NCBI RefSeq assembly: GCF_900176205.1
Contig: NZ_LT859959.1
Location: 4,175,001 to 4,239,000 of the forward strand
DNA length: 64,000 nt
Source of the DNA: Bradyrhizobium sp. ORS 285
GTDB lineage: Bacteria; Pseudomonadota; Alphaproteobacteria; Rhizobiales; Xanthobacteraceae
Direction: 5' to 3'
Shown here: positions 28,739 to 38,086 of the stretch, piece after piece
Layout: every line of letters starts with the position of its first letter
Position numbering within the stretch: the first letter of the stretch is position 1
Translations under genes and position numbers: made by a program
The notes under the pieces: generated by a model
What the model was told of the DNA's origin: nothing
Database searches by the model: none
The model's input: only the letters and a program-made list of their open reading frames with translations

Positions 28739-30040
28739 ATGCTGACCGATCGCCGCCCGATCCTGCTCGCCAATGCGCGCGTCATCGATCCCTCCCGCGA
28801 CATCGACGGGCCCGGTGACGTGCTGATCGCCGACGGCGTCATCCGCGACATCAAGCGCGGCATCGGCGCCGCAGGCGTGCCCGAAGGAACCGACGTCATC
28901 AACTGCGCCGGCCAGATCGTCGCGCCCGGCCTGGTCGACATCTGCGCCTTCGTCGGCGAGCCGGGCCTCGGCCATCGCGAGACCTTTGCGAGCGCGAGCC
29001 AAGCGGCAGCGACCGGCGGCATCACCACCATCATCTGTCAGCCCGGCACCGAGCCGGTCATCGACAATTCGGCGACCGTCGACTTCGTGCTGCGCCGCGC
29101 CCGCGATACCGCGATCGTCAACATCCAGCCGATGGCGGCCTTGACCAAGGGCCTGCGCGGCGAGGAGATGACCGAGATCGGGCTGTTGCGCGCCGCCGGC
29201 GCGGTCGCCTTCTCCAACGGCCATACCAGCGTGATGAACGCTCAGGTGATGCGCCGCGCGCTGACCTACGCGCGCGACTTCGACGCCTTGATCGTGCATC
29301 ACACCGAGGACCCGAATCTCGTCGGCGAAGGCGTCATGAACGAAGGCGAGTTCGCCTCGCGCCTCGGCCTCTCCGGCATTCCGCCCGCGGCCGAAGCCGT
29401 GGTGCTCGAGCGCGACATGCGCCTCGTGGCGCTGACCAAGGGCCGCTATCACGCGGCCGCGCTGAGTTCGGTGGACTCGCTCGACGTCCTCAAGCGCGCG
29501 CGTGACGCGGGGCTCGCCGTCAGCGCCTCGGTCTCGATCAACCACGTCACGCTGAACGAGAACGACATCGGCCCCTACCGCACCTTCCTCAAGCTGACGC
29601 CGCCGCTGCGCACCGAGGTCGACCGCCGCGCGCTGGTCGAGGCGCTCGCGTCCGGCCTGATCGACGTCATCATGTCCGACCACAATCCGCAGGACGTCGA
29701 GGTCAAGCGGCTGCCGTTCGCGGAGGCCGCGAGCGGCGCCGTCGGCCTGGAGACGATGCTGTCGGCCGCGCTGCGGCTGGTGCACAGCGGCGAGCTGAGC
29801 TGGACCACCTTGATCCGCGCGATGTCGACGCGCCCCGCGGAACTGCTCGGCCTGCCCGGCGGCACCCTGCGCGCTGGCGCGCCGGCCGACATCATCGTGA
29901 TCGATCCGGACGTGCCCTGGATCCTCGATCCGGCCGACCTCAAATCGCTGTGCAAGAACACGCCGTTCGACGAGGCCCGCTTCACCGGCCGCGTGGTCCG
30001 CACCATCGTCGGCGGCCGCACGGTATTCGAACATGTCTGA
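28739..30040 (+). CDS. dihydroorotase-like protein lacking the HxH metal motif (PyrC'-type, probably non-catalytic)
   Basis: 433 residues with the amidohydrolase fold. Where active dihydroorotases read PGLxDxHxH, this protein reads PGLVDICAFVGEPG, so both histidines of the first metal-binding motif are missing. Later ligand regions remain recognisable (HHTEDPNL, INHVTL, SDHNPQ). Inactive PyrC' proteins of this kind are known from Pseudomonas, where they assemble with PyrB and are needed for ATCase activity. The 24-bp gap after pyrB supports the same role here. A separate active pyrC is expected elsewhere in the genome. The next gene, plsY, follows by 30 bp. Confidence 0.88.
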   Translation: MLTDRRPILLANARVIDPSRDIDGPGDVLIADGVIRDIKRGIGAAGVPEGTDVINCAGQIVAPGLVDICAFVGEPGLGHRETFASASQAAATGGITTIICQPGTEPVIDNSATVDFVLRRARDTAIVNIQPMAALTKGLRGEEMTEIGLLRAAGAVAFSNGHTSVMNAQVMRRALTYARDFDALIVHHTEDPNLVGEGVMNEGEFASRLGLSGIPPAAEAVVLERDMRLVALTKGRYHAAALSSVDSLDVLKRARDAGLAVSASVSINHVTLNENDIGPYRTFLKLTPPLRTEVDRRALVEALASGLIDVIMSDHNPQDVEVKRLPFAEAASGAVGLETMLSAALRLVHSGELSWTTLIRAMSTRPAELLGLPGGTLRAGAPADIIVIDPDVPWILDPADLKSLCKNTPFDEARFTGRVVRTIVGGRTVFEHV

Positions 30041-30070
30041 CGCACGGCATCGCGCGCAAGGAGTTGTGTG

Positions 30071-30667
30071 ATGGGTTCCGAAGCCTTCCTGCCCGTGGCT
30101 CTCATCATCGGCTATCTGCTGGGCTCGATCCCGTTCGGCCTGATCCTGACCAGGCTCGCCGGCACCCAGGACCTGCGCAGCATCGGCTCCGGCAATATCG
30201 GCGCCACCAACGTGCTGCGCACCGGCCGCAAGGGGCTGGCCGCAGCCACCTTACTTGGCGACGCGCTGAAGGGCACGGCCGCCGTCCTGATTGCCGGCTA
30301 CCTGGGCGGCCCAAATGCTGCGATGGCGGCGGGGCTCGGCGCCTTCCTCGGGCACTTGTTCCCGGTGTGGCTGAAATTCCGCGGTGGCAAGGGCGTCGCG
30401 GTGTATATCGGCATCCTCATCGGCCTGTTCTGGCCCGGCGCGATCTTCTTCTGCCTGGTCTGGCTCGCGACCGCATTCGCGTTCCGCTACTCATCATTGG
30501 CTGCACTCGTCGCGAGCGTGCTGACGCCGATCGTATTGTGGGCTTTCGGTCACACCGCGCTGGCCGCGTTGTTTGCCCTGCTCACCTTGTTGCTCATTTA
30601 CATGCATCGCGAAAACATCAGGCGCTTGCAGGCCGGCACCGAGAGCAAGATCGGCGCCAAGAAGTAA
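30071..30667 (+). CDS. plsY: glycerol-3-phosphate acyltransferase PlsY
   Basis: An inner-membrane enzyme that transfers the acyl group from acyl-phosphate to glycerol-3-phosphate, the first step of phospholipid synthesis. 198 residues with about five hydrophobic helices and the three PlsY motifs: [28 protein letters not shown] and the [12 protein letters not shown] loop. AAGGAG lies 7 bases before the ATG at 30071; a GTG one codon earlier is less likely. It lies in the pyrB cluster, probably co-transcribed. Confidence 0.95.
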   Translation: MGSEAFLPVALIIGYLLGSIPFGLILTRLAGTQDLRSIGSGNIGATNVLRTGRKGLAAATLLGDALKGTAAVLIAGYLGGPNAAMAAGLGAFLGHLFPVWLKFRGGKGVAVYIGILIGLFWPGAIFFCLVWLATAFAFRYSSLAALVASVLTPIVLWAFGHTALAALFALLTLLLIYMHRENIRRLQAGTESKIGAKK

Positions 30668-30891
30668 TCACTCCGAACAAATACGGAGCAAATGCGGATA
30701 TCCTGTGTCTCGCCCTGGAATTACAGAGGCAACGCAGCAACACCGCCACATCATCAGCTAATAAGTTAACGCCGACTCTGGTGTGAATCATGATTGCCTG
30801 TCATGATTCCGGCATCTGAACACGCAAGACCAATTCAAGCGGCGCGCGACTTCCGCGCGAGCACCGCACTGATGAGGAGTCGGCGCAGCAA

Positions 30892-32220
30892 ATGTCTACA
30901 CCCATTCGATCGAGCGCCAGCGCCCTCCTCTCCGCGGCCCAGATCTGGTCGACCGACGACCCGTTCGCATCCACCGGCAACACCGCCGAACCGACGCAGG
31001 CTGCAGCGATCGAGCCGGTCGCTCACGAGGTCGCAGCCGATCCGATTGCCGAGAGCCCGGCTGCCCCGATTGCGTCAACCGCCGCGACCACGCCATCCGA
31101 AAGCGCCACGGCCGTCGTCGAGATGATGATCGCCGCTACGGGCTCGGCCGCCACCACGGAGCCAAAGACCGCCGACGCGCCGGAGCGATCCCTGGCCGAG
31201 ACGATCGCCAACGCCAAGCTGCCGCCGCCGCCGCGCGTGTGGCCGCCGCGCAAGCTGTCGCTGGCGCTGCAGGGCGGAGGAACCTTTTCGGCCTTCACCT
31301 GGGGCGTGCTGGACCGCCTGCTGGAGGAGCCGGCCTGCGATTTCGACACGATCAGCGGCGCCAGCGCCGGCGCGATCAATGCGGCGCTGCTCGCGAGCGG
31401 GCTCGCCAATGGCGGCCGCGACGAAGCCCGCGGCCGTCTCGCCGAGTTCTGGACAGGGCTTGCCGATGACGCCTCGTTCCGCGCGCTGATGCTGATCGGC
31501 GGCTATTCGCCGGCCAGCAGCGCGGTCTCTTTCGGCACTGGCCTGCGCGGCGGCCGCGCCGACCCCCTCGATCTGGCGCCGCTCCGCGACATCCTCACCA
31601 CGACAATCGATTTCGCCGCCGTGCAGGGCGCAGGCGCGCCGCGGCTGCTGGTCGCGGCCACCCGGGTCCGCGATGGCCAGCCGCAGATCTTCCGCAACGG
31701 CGACATCACGCCGGACGTGCTGCTCGCCTCGACCTGCCCGGCCCAGATGCTTGCGGCCGTCGAGATCGACGACGAAAGCTACTGGGACGGCGGCTACGCG
31801 GCCAATCCGCCGCTGATCCAGATTGCGCATGAGTCCAGCGCAGCCGATCTGCTGGTCATTCAGGTCACGCCGGCGCGGGACGGCTTCGTGCCGATGACCT
31901 CGGCCGCGATCGATCGCCGCCTCGACCAGATCGCAGCCAATGCCGTGCTCAACGCCGAGCTTGCGGCGCTGGAATGGGCCCGCAGCGACGGCCTGCACCC
32001 GCCCCGCCTGCATCGGCTCGCCGCCGAGGACGAGATCGAGTCGCTGGCGCAGCGCGAGGCCACCGACTTCGGCAGCGACTTCATCGCCATGCTGCATCAG
32101 CGCGGGCGCGAGGCCGCCGATCGCTGGCTGCGCGAGGCCCCTGCGGGCACGATGCCGGCGATCGCCGAGGAGCGGCCGGCCACCGCGACCGAAGAGGTGC
32201 GCGAGGTCGCTCCGGCGTAG
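30892..32220 (+). CDS. patatin-like phospholipase
   Basis: 442 residues. The first ~115 are a low-complexity Ala/Thr/Pro/Glu region without a clear signal peptide. The patatin domain follows with the oxyanion loop LALQGGGTFSAF, the nucleophile Ser158 in SGASAGAINA (G-x-S-x-G) and the dyad Asp299 in YWDGGYAANPP. Such enzymes hydrolyse phospholipid or other acyl esters. The long disordered N-terminus is unusual. GAGGAG lies about 13 bases upstream of the ATG, rather far. Substrate and location are unknown. Confidence 0.9.
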   Translation: MSTPIRSSASALLSAAQIWSTDDPFASTGNTAEPTQAAAIEPVAHEVAADPIAESPAAPIASTAATTPSESATAVVEMMIAATGSAATTEPKTADAPERSLAETIANAKLPPPPRVWPPRKLSLALQGGGTFSAFTWGVLDRLLEEPACDFDTISGASAGAINAALLASGLANGGRDEARGRLAEFWTGLADDASFRALMLIGGYSPASSAVSFGTGLRGGRADPLDLAPLRDILTTTIDFAAVQGAGAPRLLVAATRVRDGQPQIFRNGDITPDVLLASTCPAQMLAAVEIDDESYWDGGYAANPPLIQIAHESSAADLLVIQVTPARDGFVPMTSAAIDRRLDQIAANAVLNAELAALEWARSDGLHPPRLHRLAAEDEIESLAQREATDFGSDFIAMLHQRGREAADRWLREAPAGTMPAIAEERPATATEEVREVAPA

Positions 32221-32253
32221 CGCGCCCTCTTCCCTGCGCCCTCGGGTTGCTCC

Positions 32254-33399
32254 ATGCTGGCCTTCTTCGAGGAGGCTGGCGTGGACGCGATCAACACGAC
32301 GATCGAGCTGAGCGACACCGAGCGGCGCGACCGGCTGCGCCTGATCCGCTCCGACAATGTCGGCCCGCGCACCTTCCGTGCGCTGCTCGACCAGTTCGGC
32401 ACCGCCCGCGCCGCGCTGGAGCGTCTGCCGGATCTGGCGCGCCGCGGCGGCGCAGCGACGAGCGGCCGGATCTGCACCGCAAGCCAGGCCGAAGCCGAGC
32501 TCGAGGCCTGTAAACGCCAGAGCGTCCAGCTCCGGGCGCCGGACGAGGACGGCTATCCGCCCCGCCTCGCCACCTGCGAGGATGCGCCGCCTTTGCTCGC
32601 CGTGCGCGGCGCCCGCGACGCCCTGATGCGCCCGATGATCGCCATCGTCGGCTCGCGCAATGCTTCCGCCGCCGGGCTCAAATTCGCTGGCCAGATCGCC
32701 CATGAGCTCGGCCAGGCCGGCTTCGTCATCATCTCAGGCCTGGCGCGCGGCATCGATCAGGCCGCCCATCGCGCGAGCCTCGGAAGGGGCACGGTCGCGG
32801 TGCTCGCCGGCGGCCACGACCGCATCTATCCGCCCGAGCATGTCGATCTGCTCGGAGCCATCGTGAGCGGCAGCGGCGCCGCCATCTCCGAGATGCCGCT
32901 CGGACACGAGCCGCGCGCCCGCGACTTCCCCCGCCGCAACCGGCTGATCTCGGGCGCCTCGCTCGGCGTCGTCGTGGTCGAGGCCGCGCACCGCTCGGGG
33001 TCGCTGATCACCGCCCGGATGGCCGGCGAACAGGGCCGCGAGGTGTTCGCAGTTCCCGGCTCGCCGCTGGATCCCCGCTCGGCCGGCACCAACGACCTGA
33101 TCAAGCAGGGCGCCACGCTGGTCACCGAGGCCGCCGACGTCATCCAGGCTGTCGGCCCCATTCTGGAGCGGCCGCTGCCATTGTCGCTGGGCGAGCCCGA
33201 CGAGGAGCTGTTCGCGCCCGATCCCGAGAGCCACGACCGCGCGCAGATCACGGCCCTTCTCGGCCCGACGCCGGTGTCGATCGACGACCTGATCCGGCTC
33301 AGCGGCCTGTCGCCCGCAGTGCTGCGCATGGTGCTGCTGGAACTCGAGCTGGCGGGCCGGCTGGAACGTCACGGCGGCGGGATGGTGTCGCTGACCTGA
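32254..33399 (+). CDS. dprA: DNA-processing protein DprA
   Basis: 381 residues. DprA binds incoming single-stranded DNA and loads RecA during natural transformation. A helical N-terminal SAM-like part ([20 protein letters not shown]) precedes the Rossmann domain with [40 protein letters not shown] and [14 protein letters not shown] winged-helix DML1-type domain closes the protein ([20 protein letters not shown]). The stop is 3 bp from that of the convergent hxlR gene. A GTG nine codons downstream is an alternative start. Confidence 0.95.
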   Translation: MLAFFEEAGVDAINTTIELSDTERRDRLRLIRSDNVGPRTFRALLDQFGTARAALERLPDLARRGGAATSGRICTASQAEAELEACKRQSVQLRAPDEDGYPPRLATCEDAPPLLAVRGARDALMRPMIAIVGSRNASAAGLKFAGQIAHELGQAGFVIISGLARGIDQAAHRASLGRGTVAVLAGGHDRIYPPEHVDLLGAIVSGSGAAISEMPLGHEPRARDFPRRNRLISGASLGVVVVEAAHRSGSLITARMAGEQGREVFAVPGSPLDPRSAGTNDLIKQGATLVTEAADVIQAVGPILERPLPLSLGEPDEELFAPDPESHDRAQITALLGPTPVSIDDLIRLSGLSPAVLRMVLLELELAGRLERHGGGMVSLT

Positions 33400-33402
33400 C
33401 GC

Positions 33403-33801
33403 TCAGCCGCCATCTTTGCGTGCGTCGAAGCGCGAGCGTGCCTGCTCGATCTTGTCCTGGTGCTCGATGGCCCAGTGCCCGAGCGCCTGCACCGGCTGCG
33501 ACAAGCCGCGGCCGAGATCGGTCAGCTCATAGTCGACCCGCGGCGGGATGGTCGGAAACACCGTACGCGTCACCAGCCCGTCGCGCTCGAGCCCGCGCAG
33601 CGTCAAGGTCAGCATGCGCTGGGAGATGCCGCCGACCAGGCGCTTCAGCTCGTTGAAGCGCTTCGGCCCGTCCTGCAGCATCATGATGACGAACACGCTC
33701 CATTTGTCGCCGACACGCGCCAGGATCGACGCGACGCCGCGGCAGTCATTGTACTGCGGCACCGGCGGGAGGTCAGGATCATCGCTGTCAGCAGGTGTCA
33801 C
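33403..33801 (-). CDS. HxlR-family transcriptional regulator
   Basis: 132 residues forming a winged helix of the HxlR class: CRGVASILARVGDKWSVFVI, GPKRFNELKRLVGGISQRML, and the wing TRTVFPTIPPRVDYELTDLG. These regulators often sense redox or electrophile stress through an N-terminal cysteine; Cys19 is at the expected position. It is divergent from azoR with 97 bp between the starts, a classical arrangement in which HxlR/YodB-type proteins repress the azoreductase gene. Confidence 0.92.
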   Translation of the reverse strand: MTPADSDDPDLPPVPQYNDCRGVASILARVGDKWSVFVIMMLQDGPKRFNELKRLVGGISQRMLTLTLRGLERDGLVTRTVFPTIPPRVDYELTDLGRGLSQPVQALGHWAIEHQDKIEQARSRFDARKDGG

Positions 33802-33898
33802 GGATGTGCCCGGGTTTCAAAAATGTGCGTTCTTGTGGGGTTACAGCACAGTCACTCATAGTGCGCCAGTTACAAACCAATACCGAGGTGACTGACCT

Positions 33899-34507
33899 AT
33901 GACACAACTGCTCCATATCGACTCCAGCGTGCTCGGCCCCAACTCCGTCAGCCGTCAGGTGTCAGCCGCGATCGTCAATCGCTTGCGCGAGATCACGCCG
34001 AGTCTCGAAGTCACCTACCGGGATCTCGCAGCGACGCCGCTGTCGCATCTGTCCGGAGCGCATGTGGCGATTGCTCATGGCGGATCGGTTGCAGACCCGG
34101 CCGTGCAGGCGGACGTTGCCGCCGGGCAAGCGGTGCTCGAAGAATTTCTCAGCGCCGATATCATCGTGATCGGCGCCCCCATGTACAACTTTTCTGTTCC
34201 GAGCCAGCTGAAGGCCTGGATCGATCGCATCCTGATCCCGGGCAAGACATTCAGATATGACGCCAATGGCCCCGAGGGACTCGTTGGCGGTAAGCGCGTG
34301 ATCGTCGCGCTGTCACGCGGCGGCTTTTACGGCTCTGCACCAGCGGCAGCACTCGAGCATCTCGAAACCTATCTGCGCGGTGTGCTCGGCTTCATCGGCG
34401 TGACGGCGCCCGAATTCGTTGCGGCCGACGGCATCATGGTCGGACCCGAGCAACGCGAGCAGGCGCTGGCAAATGCGTTGAAGACGGCAAGCGATCTCGC
34501 GGCCTGA
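33899..34507 (+). CDS. azoR: FMN-dependent NADH:quinone/azo oxidoreductase
   Basis: 202 residues with a flavodoxin-like fold. Motifs are [19 protein letters not shown] at the FMN phosphate loop, [19 protein letters not shown] at the isoalloxazine site and [10 protein letters not shown]. AzoR reduces azo compounds and quinones with NADH and protects against thiol stress. The divergent HxlR-type gene is a likely repressor. An 11-bp hairpin follows the stop codon. It is a single-gene transcript by appearance. Confidence 0.95.
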   Translation: MTQLLHIDSSVLGPNSVSRQVSAAIVNRLREITPSLEVTYRDLAATPLSHLSGAHVAIAHGGSVADPAVQADVAAGQAVLEEFLSADIIVIGAPMYNFSVPSQLKAWIDRILIPGKTFRYDANGPEGLVGGKRVIVALSRGGFYGSAPAAALEHLETYLRGVLGFIGVTAPEFVAADGIMVGPEQREQALANALKTASDLAA

Positions 34508-34514
34508 GATGCTT

Positions 34515-34546
34515 CGGCGACTGCCGCAAGCGCTAGGCAGTCGCCG
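34515..34546 (+). terminator. hairpin after azoR
   Basis: CGGCGACTGCC (34515-34525) pairs perfectly with GGCAGTCGCCG (34536-34546) around a 10-nt loop, 7 bp after the azoR stop. There is no T-tract, so it may be a stabilising 3' hairpin or a weak terminator. Confidence 0.5.
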
Positions 34547-34605
34547 TTCGCATCGTCAGGGACGCGGCGAGCTGTCGGGTTAGATCGGCACGCCGGCTGG
34601 CAAAC

Positions 34606-34828
34606 TGGTGCGGCGCCATCGAGGAACAGCTCTTGTCCCTGCATGTGCGCGGCATCGTCCCAGGCACGAACAGCACGGTACCAGCGATGTTGGACCGAGC
34701 GGCGTCGTCGCAGCGATCCTGGCTCGACGATCTTCGCGTCGCCAACGCGGCGTGCGGATCGCAGCCGGCGCGACCATGTTGAGGCGGATGCCGCGCGGGG
34801 ACAGATCGGACACCAACGCGCCCGCCAT
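34606..34828 (-). pseudogene. remnant of a short-chain dehydrogenase (C-terminal third, frameshifted)
   Basis: On the minus strand one frame reads ALVSDLSPRGIRLNMVAPAA then IRTP and IAATTPLG, the standard C-terminal half of a classical SDR. The following segments continue the same alignment in two other frames: NIAGTVLFVPG, then HMQGQELFLDGAAP, corresponding to the family pattern AxxVLFLAS... TGQxLxVDGG. At least two frameshifts separate them, and the Rossmann N-terminus is absent. This is a decayed gene and not a functional one. Confidence 0.75.
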
Positions 34829-34900
34829 TCTGCTCTACTCAAATGACTGGACGCCGCTGCCCCCCCAGGAGACGACCTTGGTGCCGCGTCGAGCCGCAAT

Positions 34901-35065
34901 TCAGGACAGCTTGCGCCGGCTGCGCAGCCGCAGGTGCTCCTCCGCTTCGAGATTGGCCATCCGCAGCAGATAATCGAGCATGTCCAGATTATGCCGCTGC
35001 GCGAGCTGCGACAGGCTCGCCGTGACCTCGGCAATCAGCGCCGCCGCGGCATCGGGATCCTCCAT
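34901..35065 (-). CDS. small conserved hypothetical protein
   Basis: About 54 residues from the ATG at 35065 (MEDPDAAAALIAEVTASLSQ, then LAQRHNLDMLDYLLRMANLE), forming one or two amphipathic helices with a basic tail ending RSRRKLS. The pattern of an alanine-rich helix followed by DMLxYLLxMAxLEAEE looks conserved and coding, but I know no function. Longer starts upstream (TTG, then ATG at 35161) remain open and cannot be excluded. It is divergent from topA. Confidence 0.6.
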   Translation of the reverse strand: MEDPDAAAALIAEVTASLSQLAQRHNLDMLDYLLRMANLEAEEHLRLRSRRKLS

Positions 35066-35334
35066 CGACTCTTCTATATCCGGGCCGCGTTTGTCCGCTT
35101 CCTTGACCAATCGACCTATCCCATGACGGGTATTCGGGGAAAAACATCGGAAAAAGAGCACGGTTCCAATGGCGCTCCCTACAACCTGATAGGTACTTCC
35201 CCAGGGGGACGCAATCGACTTTCGGCGCCCCCCGATTTGACAGGAACCCCCTCACCACCCATGTTCGGGTCAACGAGGCAGGCGCGAATCCCGCGAAACC
35301 GGCTTCAATCCCTCCACTAAGTCATTGGAAATAC

Positions 35335-38082
35335 ATGAATATCGTCATCGTGGAGTCGCCTGCCAAGGCCAAGACGATCAATAAGTATCTGGGCTCCTCC
35401 TATGAGGTTCTGGCCTCGTTCGGCCATGTCCGCGACCTCCCTGCGAAGAACGGCTCCGTCGATCCGGAAGAAAATTTCCGGATGATCTGGGAGGTCGACC
35501 CCAAGGCGGCCGGCCGACTCAACGACATCGCCAAGTCCCTGAAAGGCGCCGACCGCCTGATTCTCGCCACCGACCCTGATCGCGAGGGCGAGGCGATCTC
35601 TTGGCACGTGCTGGAGGTGCTGAAGGAGAAGCGTGCGCTCAAGGATCAGAAGATCGAGCGCGTCGTCTTCAACGCGATCACGAAGCAGGCCGTCTCCGAG
35701 GCCATGAAGAACCCGCGCCAGATCGACGGCGCGCTGGTCGACGCCTACATGGCGCGCCGCGCCCTCGATTACCTCGTCGGCTTTACGCTCTCCCCCGTGT
35801 TGTGGCGCAAGCTGCCGGGCGCGCGCTCCGCGGGCCGCGTGCAGTCGGTGGCGCTGCGCCTCGTCTGCGACCGCGAGATGGAGATCGAGAAGTTCGTCCC
35901 GCGCGAATACTGGTCGCTGATCGCCACCCTCGCGACGCCGCGCGGCGACACGTTCGAAGCGCGCCTCGTCGGCGCCGACGGCAAGAAGATCCAGCGACTC
36001 GACATCGGCACCGGCGCCGAAGCGGAAGACTTCAAGAACACGCTGAACGCGGCGACCTACACGGTCGCGACCGTCGACGCCAAGCCGGCCCGGCGCAATC
36101 CGCAGGCGCCCTTCACCACCTCGACCCTGCAGCAGGAAGCGAGCCGCAAGCTCGGCTTCGCGCCGGCGCATACGATGCGCATTGCGCAGCGGCTCTATGA
36201 GGGCATCGACATCGGCGGCGAGACCACCGGTCTCATTACTTATATGCGTACCGACGGCGTGCAGATCGACGGCTCGGCAATCACCCAGGCGCGCAAGGTG
36301 ATCGGCGAGATCTACGGCAACAAATACGTGCCGGACAGCCCGCGCCAGTATCAGACCAAGGCCAAGAACGCCCAGGAAGCGCACGAGGCGATCCGCCCGA
36401 CCGACCTGTCGCGCAAGCCGGCCGATCTGCGCAAGCGGCTCGATGACGACCAGGCCAAGCTCTATGAGCTGATCTGGACCCGCACGATCGCCAGCCAGAT
36501 GGAATCCGCCGAGCTGGAGCGCACCACGGTTGACATCGTCGCCAAGGCAGGCGGCCGCACCTTGGAGCTGCGCGCCACCGGCCAGGTCGTCAAGTTCGAC
36601 GGCTTCCTCGCGCTGTACCAGGAAGGCCGCGACGACGAGGAGGACGAGGACAGCCGCCGCCTGCCGCAGATGAGCCCGAACGATCCGCTCAAGCGCCAGA
36701 ACCTCGCGGTCACCCAGCACTTCACCGAGCCGCCGCCGCGCTTCTCGGAGGCCTCGCTGGTCAAGCGCATGGAAGAACTCGGCATCGGCCGGCCCTCCAC
36801 CTACGCCTCGATCCTCGATGTGCTCAAGGCGCGCGGCTATGTGAAGCTGGAGAAGAAGCGCCTGCACGGCGAGGACAAGGGCCGCGTCGTCATCGCCTTC
36901 CTGGAGAACTTCTTCCGCCGCTATGTCGAATACGATTTCACGGCGGACCTGGAGGAGCAGCTCGACCGCATCTCCAACAACGAGATCGCCTGGCAGCAGG
37001 TCCTGAAGGATTTCTGGACCGGCTTCATCGGCGCCGTCGACGAGATCAAGGATCTGCGCGTGGCGCAGGTGCTCGACGCGCTCGACGAGATGTTGGGTCC
37101 GCACATCTATCCGCCGCGCGAGGATGGTGGCGACGTCCGGCAGTGCCCGACCTGCGGCACCGGCAGGCTGAACTTGAAGGCCGGCAAATTCGGCGCCTTC
37201 GTCGGCTGCTCCAACTATCCGGAGTGCCGCTACACCCGCCCGCTCGCCGCCGATAGCGAGGCCGCGGCCGACCGCATGCTCGGTCAGGATCCGGACTCCG
37301 GCCTCGAGGTCGCTGTCAAGGCCGGCCGGTTCGGACCCTACATCCAGCTCGGCGAGCAGAAGGATTATGCCGAGGGCGAGAAGCCGAAGCGCGCCGGCAT
37401 CCCCAAGGGCACGCAGCCCTCGGACGTCGATCTCGACCTGGCGCTGAAGCTGCTGTCGCTGCCGCGTGAGATCGGCAAGCATCCGGAGACGGGTCTGCCG
37501 ATCACCGCGGGGCTCGGCCGCTTCGGGCCGTTCGTCAAGCACGACAAGACCTATGCGAGCCTGGAAGCCGGCGACGAGGTGTTCGACATCGGCCTCAACC
37601 GCGCGGTCACCCTGATTGCCGAGAAGGTCGCCAAGGGCCCGAGCAAGCGGTTCGGTGCGGATCCCGGCAAGGCGCTGGGTGATCATCCCTCGCTCGGACC
37701 GGTGGCCGTGAAGGCCGGCCGCTACGGCGCCTATGTCACCGCTGGCGGCGTCAACGCCACTATCCCCGGCGACAAGGAGAAGGACACGATCACGCTCGCG
37801 GAAGCGATCGCCCTGATCGACGAGCGCGCCGCGAAGGGCGGCGGCAAGGCGAAGGCGGCAAAGAAGGCTGCGAAGCATGCCAAGGCCGCCAAGCCGAAGG
37901 CGGGCGGAGACGACGACACACCGAAGCCGGCCAAGAAGGCCGTGGCGAAGAAGGCCGCGGCCAAGCCGAAATCAGAGTCCACCAGCAAGGCGCGTGCGCC
38001 GGTTGCCAAGGCCGCCAAGACATCGGCCAAGCCCGCGACCAAGGCCACGCCCAAGAAGAGCGCCGGCAAGGCCCGCGGATGA
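35335..38082 (+). CDS. topA: DNA topoisomerase I
   Basis: 915 residues. This type IA enzyme relaxes negative supercoils. The TOPRIM domain is at the N-terminus (IVIVESPAKAKTI, ATDPDREGEAISWH). The active-site tyrosine is Tyr303 in GLITYMRTDGVQ. A zinc-finger C-terminal part (CPTCGTGRLNLKAGKFGAF, GCSNYPECRYTR) is followed by topo-C repeats (GRFGPYIQLG, GRFGPFVKHD, GRYGAYVTAG) and an about 85-residue Lys/Ala/Pro-rich tail of histone H1 type. Its stop lies 4 bp before rnr. The frame opposite is long but is a high-GC shadow. Confidence 0.98.
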   Translation: MNIVIVESPAKAKTINKYLGSSYEVLASFGHVRDLPAKNGSVDPEENFRMIWEVDPKAAGRLNDIAKSLKGADRLILATDPDREGEAISWHVLEVLKEKRALKDQKIERVVFNAITKQAVSEAMKNPRQIDGALVDAYMARRALDYLVGFTLSPVLWRKLPGARSAGRVQSVALRLVCDREMEIEKFVPREYWSLIATLATPRGDTFEARLVGADGKKIQRLDIGTGAEAEDFKNTLNAATYTVATVDAKPARRNPQAPFTTSTLQQEASRKLGFAPAHTMRIAQRLYEGIDIGGETTGLITYMRTDGVQIDGSAITQARKVIGEIYGNKYVPDSPRQYQTKAKNAQEAHEAIRPTDLSRKPADLRKRLDDDQAKLYELIWTRTIASQMESAELERTTVDIVAKAGGRTLELRATGQVVKFDGFLALYQEGRDDEEDEDSRRLPQMSPNDPLKRQNLAVTQHFTEPPPRFSEASLVKRMEELGIGRPSTYASILDVLKARGYVKLEKKRLHGEDKGRVVIAFLENFFRRYVEYDFTADLEEQLDRISNNEIAWQQVLKDFWTGFIGAVDEIKDLRVAQVLDALDEMLGPHIYPPREDGGDVRQCPTCGTGRLNLKAGKFGAFVGCSNYPECRYTRPLAADSEAAADRMLGQDPDSGLEVAVKAGRFGPYIQLGEQKDYAEGEKPKRAGIPKGTQPSDVDLDLALKLLSLPREIGKHPETGLPITAGLGRFGPFVKHDKTYASLEAGDEVFDIGLNRAVTLIAEKVAKGPSKRFGADPGKALGDHPSLGPVAVKAGRYGAYVTAGGVNATIPGDKEKDTITLAEAIALIDERAAKGGGKAKAAKKAAKHAKAAKPKAGGDDDTPKPAKKAVAKKAAAKPKSESTSKARAPVAKAAKTSAKPATKATPKKSAGKARG

Positions 38083-38086
38083 GAAA

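Noticed and set aside
27758..30034. 758-codon minus-strand frame
   Set aside because: Antisense to pyrB and the dihydroorotase-like gene.
33802..33898. HxlR operator in the azoR promoter
   Set aside because: Such a site is expected, but I could not find an inverted repeat good enough to claim.
35317..37878. 853-codon minus-strand frame
   Set aside because: It lies antisense to topA; high GC third positions keep the opposite frame open. No domain is visible.
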